A stretch of 64,000 bases of DNA from assembly GCF_014490725.1 (NCBI RefSeq), contig NZ_JACOQL010000001.1, positions 62,001-126,000 of the forward strand, read 5' to 3'. A program made the position numbers and the translations under genes. Numbering within the stretch: the stretch's first letter is position 1; each line of letters begins with the position of its first letter. Origin of the DNA: Paracoccus amoyensis (lineage in GTDB: Bacteria > Pseudomonadota > Alphaproteobacteria > Rhodobacterales > Rhodobacteraceae). Positions 47,965 to 57,225 of the stretch are shown here, piece by piece. Under the pieces are notes generated by a model, which was not told the origin of the DNA, searched no databases, and saw only the letters and a list, made by a program, of their open reading frames with translations.

Positions 47965-48360
47965 TTGTCACTTCTGGATACCGCCCGCGAGGTCCGCGAG
48001 GCTGCATATGCGCCTTATTCCAACTTCAAGGTCGGGGCCGCGATCCGGGGCGCGTCAGGCACTGTTTATCGCGGCTGCAATGTCGAAAATGTCGCCTACC
48101 CCGAGGGGACTTGCGCCGAGGCTGGCGCCATTGCTGCCATGGTTGCGTCAGGTGAAACCAGACTGACCGAGGTTGTCGTGATCGCAGATTCGCCAACGCC
48201 CGTGCCGCCATGTGGGGGGTGCCGTCAGAAGCTGGCCGAATTTGGCGACGATGGCACACCCGTCACTTTGGCCACGACGGGCGGTCAGATTTTGCAGACC
48301 ACGATCGGCCAGCTTTTGCCGGGACGGTTCGGCAATGACCACATGAGCAACGCCGGATGA
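47965..48360 (+). CDS. cdd: Cytidine deaminase
   Basis: Zinc enzyme deaminating cytidine and deoxycytidine to the uridine forms. The 131-residue homotetrameric-class protein has the substrate segment NVENVAYPEGTCAEAGAI with the zinc-ligand Cys and catalytic Glu in CAE, and PPCGGCRQKL with the other two Cys ligands. The start is a TTG at 47965 with GGGGAG upstream, because the canonical family start SLLDTAREVREAAYAPYS follows directly. It begins the salvage operon and overlaps deoA by 4 bases. Confidence 0.93.
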   Translation: MSLLDTAREVREAAYAPYSNFKVGAAIRGASGTVYRGCNVENVAYPEGTCAEAGAIAAMVASGETRLTEVVVIADSPTPVPPCGGCRQKLAEFGDDGTPVTLATTGGQILQTTIGQLLPGRFGNDHMSNAG

Positions 48361-49637
48361 GCGATCCGCGACAAGTCATCGCCTCGGTGCGCGACGGGCG
48401 GGGGGTTGACGGACCGGGTGCCGCCTTGATGGCGCAAGGTCTGGCCGATGGCGGGGTCAGCGATGCGCAGGCTGCGGCCTTTGCCATGGCAATCCTGCTG
48501 CGCGGTGTCGGCGATGATGGCCGCATCGCGCTGACCCGTGCAATGCGTGATTCCGGCCAGGTGCTGCAATGGGATTTACCCGGTGCTGTGGTTGACAAAC
48601 ACTCGACCGGCGGAATTGGCGATACGGTCAGTCTGGTTCTGGCCCCGCTGCTGGCGGCCTGCGGTGTCTTCGTGCCGATGATTTCCGGGCGCGGGTTGGG
48701 TCATACCGGCGGGACATTGGACAAGTTAGAGGCGATTCCGGGTTACAATTGTGATCTGACCGAAGAACAGTTCCGCGAGGTCGTGCGGCAAGTCGGTTGT
48801 GCCATCGTTTCGGCAACCGGCGATCTGGCCCCGGCGGACCGGCGTCTTTATGCGATCCGCGACGAATCCGGCACGGTTGAATCGATTGATCTGATCACCG
48901 CCTCGATCCTGTCGAAAAAGCTTGCAGCCGGGCTGGACGCGCTGGTTCTGGACGTGAAGGTCGGCTCGGGCGCCTTTATGCGCACGACCGAGGCGTCTGA
49001 AAAGCTGGCGCGGGCCTTGGTGACGACCGCCAACGGGGCAGGGTGCAGGACCGTCGCCCTGATCACCGATATGGATCAACCACTTGCCCGCAGCGCAGGC
49101 AACGCGCTGGAAGTGGCCGAAGCCATTGCCGTGCTGCAGGGCGGTTCGGGCGCGCTTCGCGACCTGACGCTGGCGCTGGCGCAGGAATGTCTGTCCGTCG
49201 CGGAGCAGAAACACGGTGATCTGGCCGCGATATTGGACAGCGGTCGCCCGGCCGAGATTTTCGGGCAGATGGTTGCAGCCCAGGGCGGCCCCACCGATCT
49301 GGTTGAAAATCCCGGGAATTATTTGCCCAAGGCGCATATCATTCGCCCGGTGCCTGCCCCCCAAGGCCACGTCGCAAAGATCGAGGTCACGGCACTTGGC
49401 CATGCCGTCGTCGCGCTTGGTGGCGGGCGCGTGCAGGCGGGCGAAAAGATCGACCCGACTGTCGGCCTGTCCGGTCTGGCCAAGCTGGGTGAAGCCGTTG
49501 GCCCTGACCGGCCGCTTGGCATGGTTCATGCCGCCGATGAAATTGCTGCCGATATCGCGATAGCTGCGGTGCAGGCGGCCTATAAACTGGGCGCTACCCC
49601 GCAACGTGGCCCATTGGTCCGCGCAAAAATTACCTGA
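48357..49637 (+). CDS. deoA: Thymidine phosphorylase
   Basis: Phosphorolysis of thymidine (and deoxyuridine) to the base and 2-deoxyribose 1-phosphate. The 426-residue enzyme shows the signature GRGLGHTGGTLDKLEAIPG, VVDKHSTGGIGDTVSL with phosphate-binding residues, and DVKVGSGAFM. It overlaps cdd as ATGA and precedes deoB by 9 bases. Confidence 0.95.
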   Translation: MSDPRQVIASVRDGRGVDGPGAALMAQGLADGGVSDAQAAAFAMAILLRGVGDDGRIALTRAMRDSGQVLQWDLPGAVVDKHSTGGIGDTVSLVLAPLLAACGVFVPMISGRGLGHTGGTLDKLEAIPGYNCDLTEEQFREVVRQVGCAIVSATGDLAPADRRLYAIRDESGTVESIDLITASILSKKLAAGLDALVLDVKVGSGAFMRTTEASEKLARALVTTANGAGCRTVALITDMDQPLARSAGNALEVAEAIAVLQGGSGALRDLTLALAQECLSVAEQKHGDLAAILDSGRPAEIFGQMVAAQGGPTDLVENPGNYLPKAHIIRPVPAPQGHVAKIEVTALGHAVVALGGGRVQAGEKIDPTVGLSGLAKLGEAVGPDRPLGMVHAADEIAADIAIAAVQAAYKLGATPQRGPLVRAKIT

Positions 49638-49646
49638 GGAACAGAT

Positions 49647-50834
49647 ATGCCCTCTCCCCGAGCGTTTTTGATTGTCATGGACAGCGTCGGTATTGGCGGC
49701 GCGCCGGACGCAGGCGAATTCTTTAATCGCGACCTGCCCGATACTGGCGCGAATACAGTTGGCCATATCGCGCAGGCACGTCCGCTGTTGATGCCCAATC
49801 TGGACCGGCTTGGGCTTGGGGCCGCGGTCAGGCTCGCATCGGGGGAAGATGCGCCCGGCCTGGATGCCACGCCGCAGGGCCTGTGGGGGGCCGCGACGGA
49901 AATTTCGCCCGGCAAGGATACGCCATCAGGCCATTGGGAAATCGCCGGTGTTCCGGTCCCGTGGGAATGGCACTATTTCCCCGACACCGTGCCAACATTT
50001 CCCGATGAAATAACCCGCCGGATCTGCGAGCTGGCCGGAACGGATGGCATTCTGGCGAACAGCCATGCCTCGGGGACGCAGGTGATCGACGATTACGGGG
50101 TCGAGCATATCAGGACCGGTTGGCCGATCTGCTATACCTCGGTCGACAGCGTGTTACAGATCGCCGCGCATGAAGAGCATTTCGGTCTCAAGCGGCTGAT
50201 TGACCTGTGTGAGGCGATTGCACCGATGCTGCATCAGATGAAGGTCGGGCGCGCCATTGCGCGTCCCTTCATCGGTGAAAAACCGGGCGAGTTTACCCGC
50301 ACAGCCAACCGCCGCGATTTTGCGATTGCCCCACCCCAGGACACGATTCTGGACATCGCCAGCAATGCGGGGCGCGTGACCCACGCCATCGGCAAAATCG
50401 GCGATATCTTCAGCCATCGCGGCATCACCCATCTGCACAAGGGAAAATCCGACGCCGATCTGGGTGAACACCTGATCCGTCTTGGGAAAGAGGCTGATTC
50501 AGGCAGTCTGACATTCGCCAACTTCGTTGAATTTGATACGAATTTCGGCCATCGTCGTGATGTCGAGGGATATGCCGCGCAACTGGAATGGTTCGACGGT
50601 GTTGTTGGCCGCTTTCTTGAGACGCTGCGCCCCGGCGATCTGGCGATTTTCACCGCCGATCACGGCAACGACCCCAGTTGGAGCGGGACGGACCATACCC
50701 GCGAACGCGTGCCGGTCCTTGGATATGGTTTGGGCGCGCGTGCCGTTGGGCAGGTGGGCTACAGCGATATCGGAGCCTCGATCATGGCGCATCTGGGTCT
50801 GCCTGCAACCTATCGTGGAAAGTCGTTCCTGTGA
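49647..50834 (+). CDS. deoB: Phosphopentomutase
   Basis: Interconverts (deoxy)ribose 1- and 5-phosphates, following nucleoside phosphorylases. The 395-residue protein has the alkaline-phosphatase-fold metal sites: FLIVMDSVGIGGAPDA at the N-terminus, TPSGHWEIAG with the phosphothreonine, and FTADHGNDPSWSGTDHTRE at the C-terminus. Length matches the family. It overlaps add as GTGA. Confidence 0.95.
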   Translation: MPSPRAFLIVMDSVGIGGAPDAGEFFNRDLPDTGANTVGHIAQARPLLMPNLDRLGLGAAVRLASGEDAPGLDATPQGLWGAATEISPGKDTPSGHWEIAGVPVPWEWHYFPDTVPTFPDEITRRICELAGTDGILANSHASGTQVIDDYGVEHIRTGWPICYTSVDSVLQIAAHEEHFGLKRLIDLCEAIAPMLHQMKVGRAIARPFIGEKPGEFTRTANRRDFAIAPPQDTILDIASNAGRVTHAIGKIGDIFSHRGITHLHKGKSDADLGEHLIRLGKEADSGSLTFANFVEFDTNFGHRRDVEGYAAQLEWFDGVVGRFLETLRPGDLAIFTADHGNDPSWSGTDHTRERVPVLGYGLGARAVGQVGYSDIGASIMAHLGLPATYRGKSFL

Positions 50835-51790
50835 AGAAAATCGAACTGCACCTGCATCTGGAAGGGGCGGCCCCGCCCGCCTTTATTCGCAGCATCGCCG
50901 CCGAAAAAAAGATCGACCTGACCGGCGTTTTCGACGAGCGGGGGGATTATTCCTATACCGATTTCGATGATTTCCTGCGGTGCTATGACGGCGCGACCAG
51001 CGTGCTGAAAACACCGCGCGATTACGCCCGCCTGCTGACCGAGGTGTTGGAGCGTAGCGCCGAAGAAGGCGTGATCTATACCGAACTTTTCGTCTCACCG
51101 GAATTCTGTGGAGAGGCCGATCTGTCCGCCTGGCGCGACTATCTGGCCGCGATGACCGAATCTGCTGCAGCCGGCCGCAAGAATGGCATCGACAGCCGTG
51201 CCATCGTGACCCCGTTGCGTCATCTGGGGCATGAGCGGGCCAAGAAAACCGCGATTTGTGCGGCTGAAACGGCGGGGGAATGGGTGACTGGTTTCGGGCT
51301 GGCAGGCCAGGAAACCAACGGCAAAGCCACGGATTATATGTGGAGTTTCGATTGCGCCCGTGAAGCTGGGCTGGGCCTGACCTGTCATGCGGGGGAATGG
51401 GTTGGACCAGAAAGCGTGCGTCAGGCGCTGGATCTGGGGGTGACCCGGATCGGCCATGGTGTCCGTGCCGTCGAAGATCCCGCGCTGGTTGCCGAACTGG
51501 TGCGACGGGACATCACGTTAGAGGTCAATCCCGGTTCAAATATCGCACTCGGAGTTTACCCCGACTGGGCCAGCCACCCAATTGCGCGGCTGGCGGATGC
51601 GGGTGTGCGGGTGACGGTGTCGACCGACGACCCGCCCTTTTTCCACACGACCTTGCGTCAGGAATATGATCGGCTTGCGGAAACCTTTGGCTGGGGCGAT
51701 ACCGAGTTTACCCAGATAAATCGCTGGGCCGTCGATGCCGCCTTTTGTGACAAGGCCACTCGCGACCGGCTGAGAAAGGAGTTCCCGTGA
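50831..51790 (+). CDS. add: Adenosine deaminase
   Basis: Zinc-dependent deamination of adenosine and deoxyadenosine to inosine forms. The 319-residue TIM-barrel enzyme starts at GTG 50831 with [11 protein letters not shown] carrying the HxH zinc ligands. It later has [18 protein letters not shown] and STDDPPFF with the catalytic Asp pair. It overlaps deoB and upp by 4 bases (GTGA at each junction). A related adenine deaminase function cannot be fully ruled out by eye, but the family fit is good. Confidence 0.92.
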   Translation: MKKIELHLHLEGAAPPAFIRSIAAEKKIDLTGVFDERGDYSYTDFDDFLRCYDGATSVLKTPRDYARLLTEVLERSAEEGVIYTELFVSPEFCGEADLSAWRDYLAAMTESAAAGRKNGIDSRAIVTPLRHLGHERAKKTAICAAETAGEWVTGFGLAGQETNGKATDYMWSFDCAREAGLGLTCHAGEWVGPESVRQALDLGVTRIGHGVRAVEDPALVAELVRRDITLEVNPGSNIALGVYPDWASHPIARLADAGVRVTVSTDDPPFFHTTLRQEYDRLAETFGWGDTEFTQINRWAVDAAFCDKATRDRLRKEFP

Positions 51791-52422
51791 CCAAGCAGCA
51801 CCTGACCATCATCGACCACCCGCTGGTTCAGCACAAGCTGACGATCATGCGAAAAAAGGATGTCTCGACCGCGGGGTTCCGGCGTTTGTTGCGCGAAATC
51901 AGCCTGTTGCTGGCCTACGAAGTCACGCGAGAGCTGGAGGTGACCACCACCCGCATCGAAACCCCGATGCAGGAAATGGAAGCACCGACCTTGGAAGGCA
52001 AGAAACTGGCGTTGATTTCGATTCTGCGTGCCGGGAACGGCCTGTTGGACGGAATTCTGGAACTGATTCCCTCGGCTCGGGTCGGTTTTGTGGGGCTGTA
52101 TCGTGATCCTGAAACCCTGCAACCGGTTGAGTATTATTGCAAGGTTCCGGGCGAATTGGACGTGCGCATGACCATCGTGGTGGATCCGATGCTGGCCACG
52201 GGAAATTCGTCGGTCGCGGCGATTGACATGCTCAAGGCGCGCGGCGCGAAAAACCTGCGCTTTCTGTGCCTTCTGGCGGCGCCAGAGGGCGTGCGGCGCA
52301 TGCAGGAAGCCCATCCCGACGTGCCGATCTTTACGGCGGCTTTGGATGAAGGTCTGGACGACCACGGCTATATCGTTCCGGGTCTGGGGGATGCCGGCGA
52401 CCGGATGTTCGGCACGAAATAA
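51787..52422 (+). CDS. upp: Uracil phosphoribosyltransferase
   Basis: Converts uracil plus PRPP to UMP, completing pyrimidine salvage after cdd and a phosphorylase. The 211-residue product starts at GTG 51787 ([18 protein letters not shown]), has the [14 protein letters not shown] segment, PRPP-binding [19 protein letters not shown], and the C-terminal [12 protein letters not shown] uracil-binding tail. It is the last gene of the cdd-deoA-deoB-add-upp operon. Confidence 0.95.
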   Translation: MTKQHLTIIDHPLVQHKLTIMRKKDVSTAGFRRLLREISLLLAYEVTRELEVTTTRIETPMQEMEAPTLEGKKLALISILRAGNGLLDGILELIPSARVGFVGLYRDPETLQPVEYYCKVPGELDVRMTIVVDPMLATGNSSVAAIDMLKARGAKNLRFLCLLAAPEGVRRMQEAHPDVPIFTAALDEGLDDHGYIVPGLGDAGDRMFGTK

Positions 52423-52486
52423 GCCATTAACCTGCGTTTCAACATTCTGTCTTATCCCTGTGATCTGACAGATGATTCGAAGGTGA

Positions 52487-53455
52487 ATGATGCGGGGATG
52501 GATTGCGATTCTGGGGCTGGTCTTTTGGCCTTGGCTTGCATGGTCGCAGGATGTCCCCGATGGCTTTCGGGGTGCGCAATTCATTGATGCGTCAGGCTGC
52601 GTGTTTGCTCAGGAAAACGGTCGGTGGTCCGCCCGCCTGGATCGCGATGGCGAACAGATTTGTGGCTTTCCTCCGACAAGAATGACCGGTTCACATGATG
52701 AGCCGACGCCAAAAAACGCAGGAGAGCGGTTGCAAACTGCGCTGGCCGATGGGCTGCGGGACGGGGATTTGGCTGCGGACCGTCGCGGTCTGCAAGAACG
52801 TAATGCGCCGATGGTCGAGCCTGCTCAGACCGCCCTGCAGGACCGGGTGGCACAGCAGGTCAAAGCGGTCGAGGCTGTCAGAACCGCCGTCGCAGCGGCC
52901 AGCCCACGGTCCTCGCAACTTTGCGGGCAGTTGGGCTATGTGCCGACGGCGCAGCCCGATCCGATCATCGGCACCGATGTCACGCAGGGCCTGTGTCCGG
53001 GAATGCGTGCCCCCCTGCCAGAGGAACGACTGATCTCTCCGCCCGTCGTCCGGTTGACCGCGCCTGTGCAGCAAGACCTTGCGTCTTCGGCTGCGGTTCC
53101 TGACCGGCGCCCCCAGGAAGCAAGACCGGCGGAGCAAGCAAGGCCGGAAAAGACTGCCCCATCATCCGTCATCGCGCGGCGCCTGCACGTGGCCGACCCA
53201 CGCCAACCCACGGTCGAGATGATCCCGGCGGGCGCGCGTTTTGTGCAGATCGGCTCATTCGTGGATGATCAGAACGCGACGATTGCGATTCGAAAACTGT
53301 CGCAGCTGGGCTATCGCGTGGCGCAAAACCACGTCCGGCAGGATTACCGGCAAGCGCGCGTAATCATGGCAGGACCTTTCGCGGATCGACAGACGCTGAT
53401 CATGGCGCTGAACCATCTGCGGGCGGCAGGATACCCAAATGCCATTGCGCGCTAA
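52487..53455 (+). CDS. SPOR domain-containing exported protein
   Basis: A 322-residue protein with an N-terminal signal peptide (about 1-20), a long variable linker rich in Pro, Ala and Arg, and a C-terminal SPOR domain (about 245-322; FVQIGSFVDDQNATIAIRKL...VIMAGPFADRQTLIMALNHL). SPOR domains bind denuded peptidoglycan glycans at the division site. Full function is unknown. Two ATG codons overlap at the start; the first was taken. It is downstream of the salvage operon by 64 bp. Confidence 0.85.
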   Translation: MMRGWIAILGLVFWPWLAWSQDVPDGFRGAQFIDASGCVFAQENGRWSARLDRDGEQICGFPPTRMTGSHDEPTPKNAGERLQTALADGLRDGDLAADRRGLQERNAPMVEPAQTALQDRVAQQVKAVEAVRTAVAAASPRSSQLCGQLGYVPTAQPDPIIGTDVTQGLCPGMRAPLPEERLISPPVVRLTAPVQQDLASSAAVPDRRPQEARPAEQARPEKTAPSSVIARRLHVADPRQPTVEMIPAGARFVQIGSFVDDQNATIAIRKLSQLGYRVAQNHVRQDYRQARVIMAGPFADRQTLIMALNHLRAAGYPNAIAR

Positions 53456-53470
53456 GCTGGACTTGCACAT

Positions 53471-53493
53471 AAAAAGGGGGCGAATACGCCCCC
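53471..53493. terminator. Intrinsic terminator between SPOR gene and small gene
   Basis: GGGGGCG/CGCCCCC forms a 7-bp stem with loop AATA. On the minus strand TTTTT follows, so it terminates the 50-residue gene. On the plus strand it lies 15 bases after the SPOR stop and could serve both. Confidence 0.85.
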
Positions 53494-53520
53494 AGAAAAT
53501 CTTGCTTCGATACTGGCTGC

Positions 53521-53673
53521 TTAGGCAGCGTAAAGGGCATCGTATTCGGTTTTCACTTCACGCGGAGCATCCTCGCGCGAGAAATAACCAAACATTTGCG
53601 CCAGAACAGCATCGGCCTCGGCCTGTGACTTGCGGTCGGCGATGCTCAGCGGTTTTTTCTGGTCTTGTGCCAT
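53521..53673 (-). CDS. Small conserved-looking protein, 50 residues
   Basis: Translation of the minus strand from ATG 53673 to TAA 53521 gives a 50-residue protein. It starts MAQDQKKPLSIADRKSQAEA, passes through VLAQMFGYFSREDAPREV, and ends EYDALYAA. It is hydrophilic with no signal peptide. Support: GGAG 10 bases upstream of ATG, an intrinsic terminator directly downstream, and no competing gene. I recognise no named domain. It is too short for usual length cut-offs and would be easily missed. Confidence 0.8.
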   Translation of the reverse strand: MAQDQKKPLSIADRKSQAEADAVLAQMFGYFSREDAPREVKTEYDALYAA

Positions 53674-53799
53674 CGTTCTGTTTCTCCGGGTCGAGTTGAT
53701 GGTCCTCTCCCAACCCGGGGATTTAGAGTATGTCAGCCGTCTTTTCCAGTGCTGCGACGCAGCGTAAAGGTGCTGACAATGCTGCCATGCAGTATTCGC

Positions 53800-55044
53800 T
53801 TAGCCGATTTGAACCATGCGATGTTTCTTTTTGCCGACTGAAACTTTCAAGCCTTCGCCAATCAGTGCGGCATCAACAATCAGTTGCGGATCGGTTACGG
53901 CTTCGTTGTTCAGGCGCAGGCCACCCTCACTGATCAGACGCTTTGCCTCTTTTCCCGATGACGTGATCCCGGTTTGAACCAGCATTTGCGCCACGGAAAG
54001 GCCGCCATCAAGAGCCGCAGCGGGCAGGGTCGCGACTTCCAGATCGCCACCTGCGCCGCCTTGTTCAAAGACCTCGCGGGCCGTTGCTTCGGCACTTGCC
54101 GCAGCGTCGGCGCCGTGCAGCAAAGTTGTCACCTCATTGGCCAGGCGGATCTTGGCGTCGTTGATCTCGGATCCCTGCAGATTGCCCAGGCGTTCACACT
54201 CCTCGACCGGAAGCTCTGTATACAGTTTCAGGAAACGGCCGACATCGGCATCCGTCGTATTGCGCCAGAATTGCCAGAATTCATAGGGCGACAACATCTC
54301 GCCGTTCAGCCACACCGCGCCGCCCGCAGATTTGCCCATTTTGCGCCCGTCACTGGTGGTCAGCAAGGGCGACGTCAGCCCCCAGATCACCGTATCATCG
54401 ACGCGGCGGGTCAGGTCGATCCCGTTGACGATATTGCCCCACTGATCGGATCCGCCCATTTGCAACTGACAGCCGTATCGGCGGTTAAGTTCAAGAAAAT
54501 CATAGGCTTGCAGGATCATGTAGTTGAATTCCAGGAAAGACAGCGATTGTTCGCGGTCGAGCCGGGACTTTACCGATTCAAAGGACAGCATGCGGTTGAC
54601 GCTGAAATGACGGCCGATATCACGCAGGAAGGTCAGATAGTTCAGATCGTCCAACCATTCGGCATTATTCAGCATCAGAGCCGCATCGTCACCGTAATTC
54701 AAGTAGCGCGCAAAGACCTGCTGCATCCCGTCGATATTGGCCTGAATCGCGGCATCATCCAGCAAGGGACGTTCGTCCGAGCGGAAAGACGGATCGCCCA
54801 CCTTGGTCGTGCCGCCCCCCATCAGGGTGATCGGTCTGTTGCCGGTTTTCTGGAACCAGCGCAGCATCATGACATTCAGCAGGTGCCCGACATGCAGGCT
54901 GGCCGCCGTCGCATCATAGCCGATATAAGCCGTCACAGCCCCAGAAAGCAGGGTATTGTCCAGCGCTTCGAAATCGGTGCAATCGGCGACATAACCGCGT
55001 TCGATCATCACGCGCAGGAAATCGGACTTGGGCTGATAGGTCAT
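53800..55044 (-). CDS. tyrS: Tyrosyl-tRNA synthetase
   Basis: Charges tRNA-Tyr. The 414-residue class I enzyme shows [19 protein letters not shown] with the HIGH-type HVGH, the tyrosine-binding [10 protein letters not shown] and [10 protein letters not shown], and the KMSKS equivalent as [10 protein letters not shown]-terminal S4 RNA-binding domain (about 350-414) follows. It is divergent from anmK with 56 bp between. Confidence 0.96.
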   Translation of the reverse strand: MTYQPKSDFLRVMIERGYVADCTDFEALDNTLLSGAVTAYIGYDATAASLHVGHLLNVMMLRWFQKTGNRPITLMGGGTTKVGDPSFRSDERPLLDDAAIQANIDGMQQVFARYLNYGDDAALMLNNAEWLDDLNYLTFLRDIGRHFSVNRMLSFESVKSRLDREQSLSFLEFNYMILQAYDFLELNRRYGCQLQMGGSDQWGNIVNGIDLTRRVDDTVIWGLTSPLLTTSDGRKMGKSAGGAVWLNGEMLSPYEFWQFWRNTTDADVGRFLKLYTELPVEECERLGNLQGSEINDAKIRLANEVTTLLHGADAAASAEATAREVFEQGGAGGDLEVATLPAAALDGGLSVAQMLVQTGITSSGKEAKRLISEGGLRLNNEAVTDPQLIVDAALIGEGLKVSVGKKKHRMVQIG

Positions 55045-55100
55045 GGGCTGTTTCCTTCTGGTCGTGGCGGATATACCGGCTGCGAAGGTGAAGGGAAAGC

Positions 55101-56201
55101 ATGATGATTACCGCACTTGGGATGATGTCGGGAACGTCGCTTGATGGGGTCGATGCGGCGCTGATCAACACGGATGGCATGCGCATCGGCGGATTTGGCC
55201 GCAGCGGCTTTCGCGCCTATTCAGATAACGAAGGTGCAGTGCTGCACGGCGCACTTGGCCGCTGGCAGGGCGGGGATGGCGTCGCCGAGGCCGCCGAGAT
55301 ATCCGTTGCCAGTCACGCAGCGCTCGCGGTCGATTTCCCCGAGGCGCAGCTGATTGGATATCACGGTCAGACCCTGGCGCATGATCCGCAGGGCGCTGGT
55401 ACACATCAGGCTGGAAGCGGCGCCGATCTTGCGCGCAGGGTGCGGCGTCCGGTGGTTTGGGATTTTCGCAGCGAAGATGTGCGGCAGGGTGGCGAAGGTG
55501 CGCCGCTGGCCCCGTTGTTTCATTGGGCCTGTGCGGAATGGGCCATCCAGCAGGATAAGTTGCCGCCCGAACCGGTAGCGTTTCTGAACCTTGGCGGCGT
55601 CGGCAACATCACCTGGGTCGATCCAACGATGGCTGCACCAGATGCTGCGGGCGCCTGTCTGGCCTTTGACACAGGCCCAGCCAACGCGCCGATCAATGAT
55701 CTTGTCCGCACCCGCCTGCGCCAGAGCCGCGATAACAATGGCCTGCTGGCCGCAGCCGGGCGGGCGAACCCGGCGATCGTGACCGATTTTCTGGCGCATC
55801 CTTACTTTGAGAGGCAGCCGCCCAAATCGCTGGACCGCGACCAGTTCAGCGGTCTGGTTCATGCTGTCGCCACGCTGTCTGATGCAGATGCCGCTGCAAC
55901 GCTGGTTGCGGCGCTGGCCCATTCTGTCGCTGCGGGATTTCGTTTCTTGCCCTCGACGCCCGCAACGGTTCTGGTCTGTGGCGGGGGGCGGCATAATCAG
56001 ACGATCATGGCGGCGCTGCAGGCCGTATTGCCGTCACGGGTGGAGCCGGTCGAATCTGCCGGGCTTGACGGCGACATGTTGGAGGCGCAGGCCTTTGGAT
56101 GGTTGGCCGTTCGCGTGCTGCGTGGATTGCCGACCTCTGGCCCGCTGACAACCGGCGTTCCTGCGCCCTGTTGTGGGGGTCGGATCAGCTATCCAAGGTA
56201 A
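55101..56201 (+). CDS. anmK: Anhydro-N-acetylmuramic acid kinase
   Basis: Phosphorylates and opens 1,6-anhydro-MurNAc from cell-wall turnover to MurNAc 6-phosphate. The 366-residue ASKHA-fold kinase starts [21 protein letters not shown] with the ATP-binding loop. Further motifs are [27 protein letters not shown] and [13 protein letters not shown]. No murQ or other recycling gene is adjacent. Two ATG codons overlap at the start. Confidence 0.94.
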   Translation: MMITALGMMSGTSLDGVDAALINTDGMRIGGFGRSGFRAYSDNEGAVLHGALGRWQGGDGVAEAAEISVASHAALAVDFPEAQLIGYHGQTLAHDPQGAGTHQAGSGADLARRVRRPVVWDFRSEDVRQGGEGAPLAPLFHWACAEWAIQQDKLPPEPVAFLNLGGVGNITWVDPTMAAPDAAGACLAFDTGPANAPINDLVRTRLRQSRDNNGLLAAAGRANPAIVTDFLAHPYFERQPPKSLDRDQFSGLVHAVATLSDADAAATLVAALAHSVAAGFRFLPSTPATVLVCGGGRHNQTIMAALQAVLPSRVEPVESAGLDGDMLEAQAFGWLAVRVLRGLPTSGPLTTGVPAPCCGGRISYPR

Positions 56202-56257
56202 ATATCACGCATCGCGAATTTTCGCATCGCCGGGAACGATATTTTTGTAACGCGCCC

Positions 56258-56286
56258 TTGACGGGGACGCAGTGTCTGCGTAAACC
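56258..56286 (+). promoter_or_regulatory. Possible promoter of the tRNA-Asp pair
   Basis: TTGACG at 56258-56263 and TAAACC at 56281-56286 are separated by 17 bases, with the first tRNA 43 bp downstream. The -35 is good; the -10 is weak. Confidence 0.4.
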
Positions 56287-56328
56287 GCCCCTCACCCCGG
56301 CGGGCGATCAGCCGGGAAAGGTGAGTGT

Positions 56329-56405
56329 GCGGTTGTAGCTCAGTTGGTTAGAGTACCGGCCTGTCACGCCGGGGGTCGCGGGTTCGAGCCCCGTCAACCG
56401 CGCCA
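56329..56405 (+). tRNA. tRNA-Asp (GTC), first copy
   Basis: The acceptor is GCGGTTG / CAACCGC, D arm AGCTCAGTTGGTTAGAGT, anticodon stem CCGGC/GCCGG around CTGTCAC (anticodon GTC), T arm GGTTCGAGCC. Discriminator G is followed by encoded CCA. 77 bases with CCA. Confidence 0.97.
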
Positions 56406-56432
56406 CTTACACCTTGTCGCCCAAAATATAGC

Positions 56433-56509
56433 GCGGTTGTAGCTCAGTTGGTTAGAGTACCGGCCTGTCACGCCGGGGGTCGCGGGTTCGAGCCCCGTCA
56501 ACCGCGCCA
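56433..56509 (+). tRNA. tRNA-Asp (GTC), second copy
   Basis: Identical in sequence to the copy at 56329-56405, including the encoded CCA, separated from it by 27 bases. The two probably form one transcript. Confidence 0.97.
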
Positions 56510-56599
56510 TTTCTTCTTTTTCAGACTGGTTTTCGATCCATGACCATCTTTGGCCCATGATCGATTATGTCTTGTGATGCAAATTGCGTCCCGCGATGA

Positions 56600-56656
56600 G
56601 CCGGGGGGCTTTCTGCCCCCCGCACCCCCCGAGGATATTTCCCGACCCAAGCAGGA
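56600..56656 (+). terminator. Interspersed hairpin-tail element, copy 5 (tRNA-Asp 3' side)
   Basis: CGGGGGGC/GCCCCCCG forms an 8-bp stem (56602-56622). The tail ACCCCCCGAGGATATTT and then CCAAGCAGGATCAG follow up to the DUF1203 stop. Lies 90 bp after the second tRNA and converges on the DUF1203 gene. Confidence 0.8.
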
Positions 56657-57124
56657 TCAGGCGCGCCTGACCAGGCAGAGAAAGCAATTATTGCTGGCTG
56701 ATCTGACGTGAACGAAAGCGATTTCCGTGTTTTCGAGCAGGTCGTGACAGATCAGCGGAATGTCGACTGTGTTTACGATTTGCCCGCTACCATAGATGAT
56801 ACGTTCGTCCGCCGAATAGCCGCGAACGATATAATGCGCGGCGGTCAGGATTTTATCGGGAAATACTGAGCTTGCGGCCGGACAATCGTCGGCGCAAAGA
56901 AAAATCGGTCCGGTTTCCGTATATGGGTTCAGCCCCTTGAACGGACGATACGCGAGAAGCAGATAAGGTTTGCCTGCCGGGACTTGTTGCAAGCAATGTC
57001 GGCAGGGTGTGCCGGTGCCGCTGGATGCTGCCTGATATTCGGGCGAAAGTCCGAAGGCGTCTGGCTTGCCTTGACGATAGAGGCGGGCGATGTCGGTGGG
57101 GATTGCGGCGAAGCGGATGTTCAT
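56657..57124 (-). CDS. DUF1203 family protein
   Basis: A 155-residue protein with CRHCLQQVPAGKPYLLLAYRPF and PYTETGPIFLCADDCPA, the hallmark segments of DUF1203, whose function is unknown. The CxxC pair and conserved aromatic residues suggest a small metal or redox fold, but no function is established. It is divergent from proA (about 100 bp between) and faces the tRNA pair. Confidence 0.85.
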   Translation of the reverse strand: MNIRFAAIPTDIARLYRQGKPDAFGLSPEYQAASSGTGTPCRHCLQQVPAGKPYLLLAYRPFKGLNPYTETGPIFLCADDCPAASSVFPDKILTAAHYIVRGYSADERIIYGSGQIVNTVDIPLICHDLLENTEIAFVHVRSASNNCFLCLVRRA

Positions 57125-57225
57125 TTGGGACTCCTGTTTGAACGTGATTAAGGCTATGCAAAGACCCGGCCCGCAGGGGCCGTCAGATCGGGCGTCACAT
57201 TCACAACGGCGCCAAGGAGGTTGGC

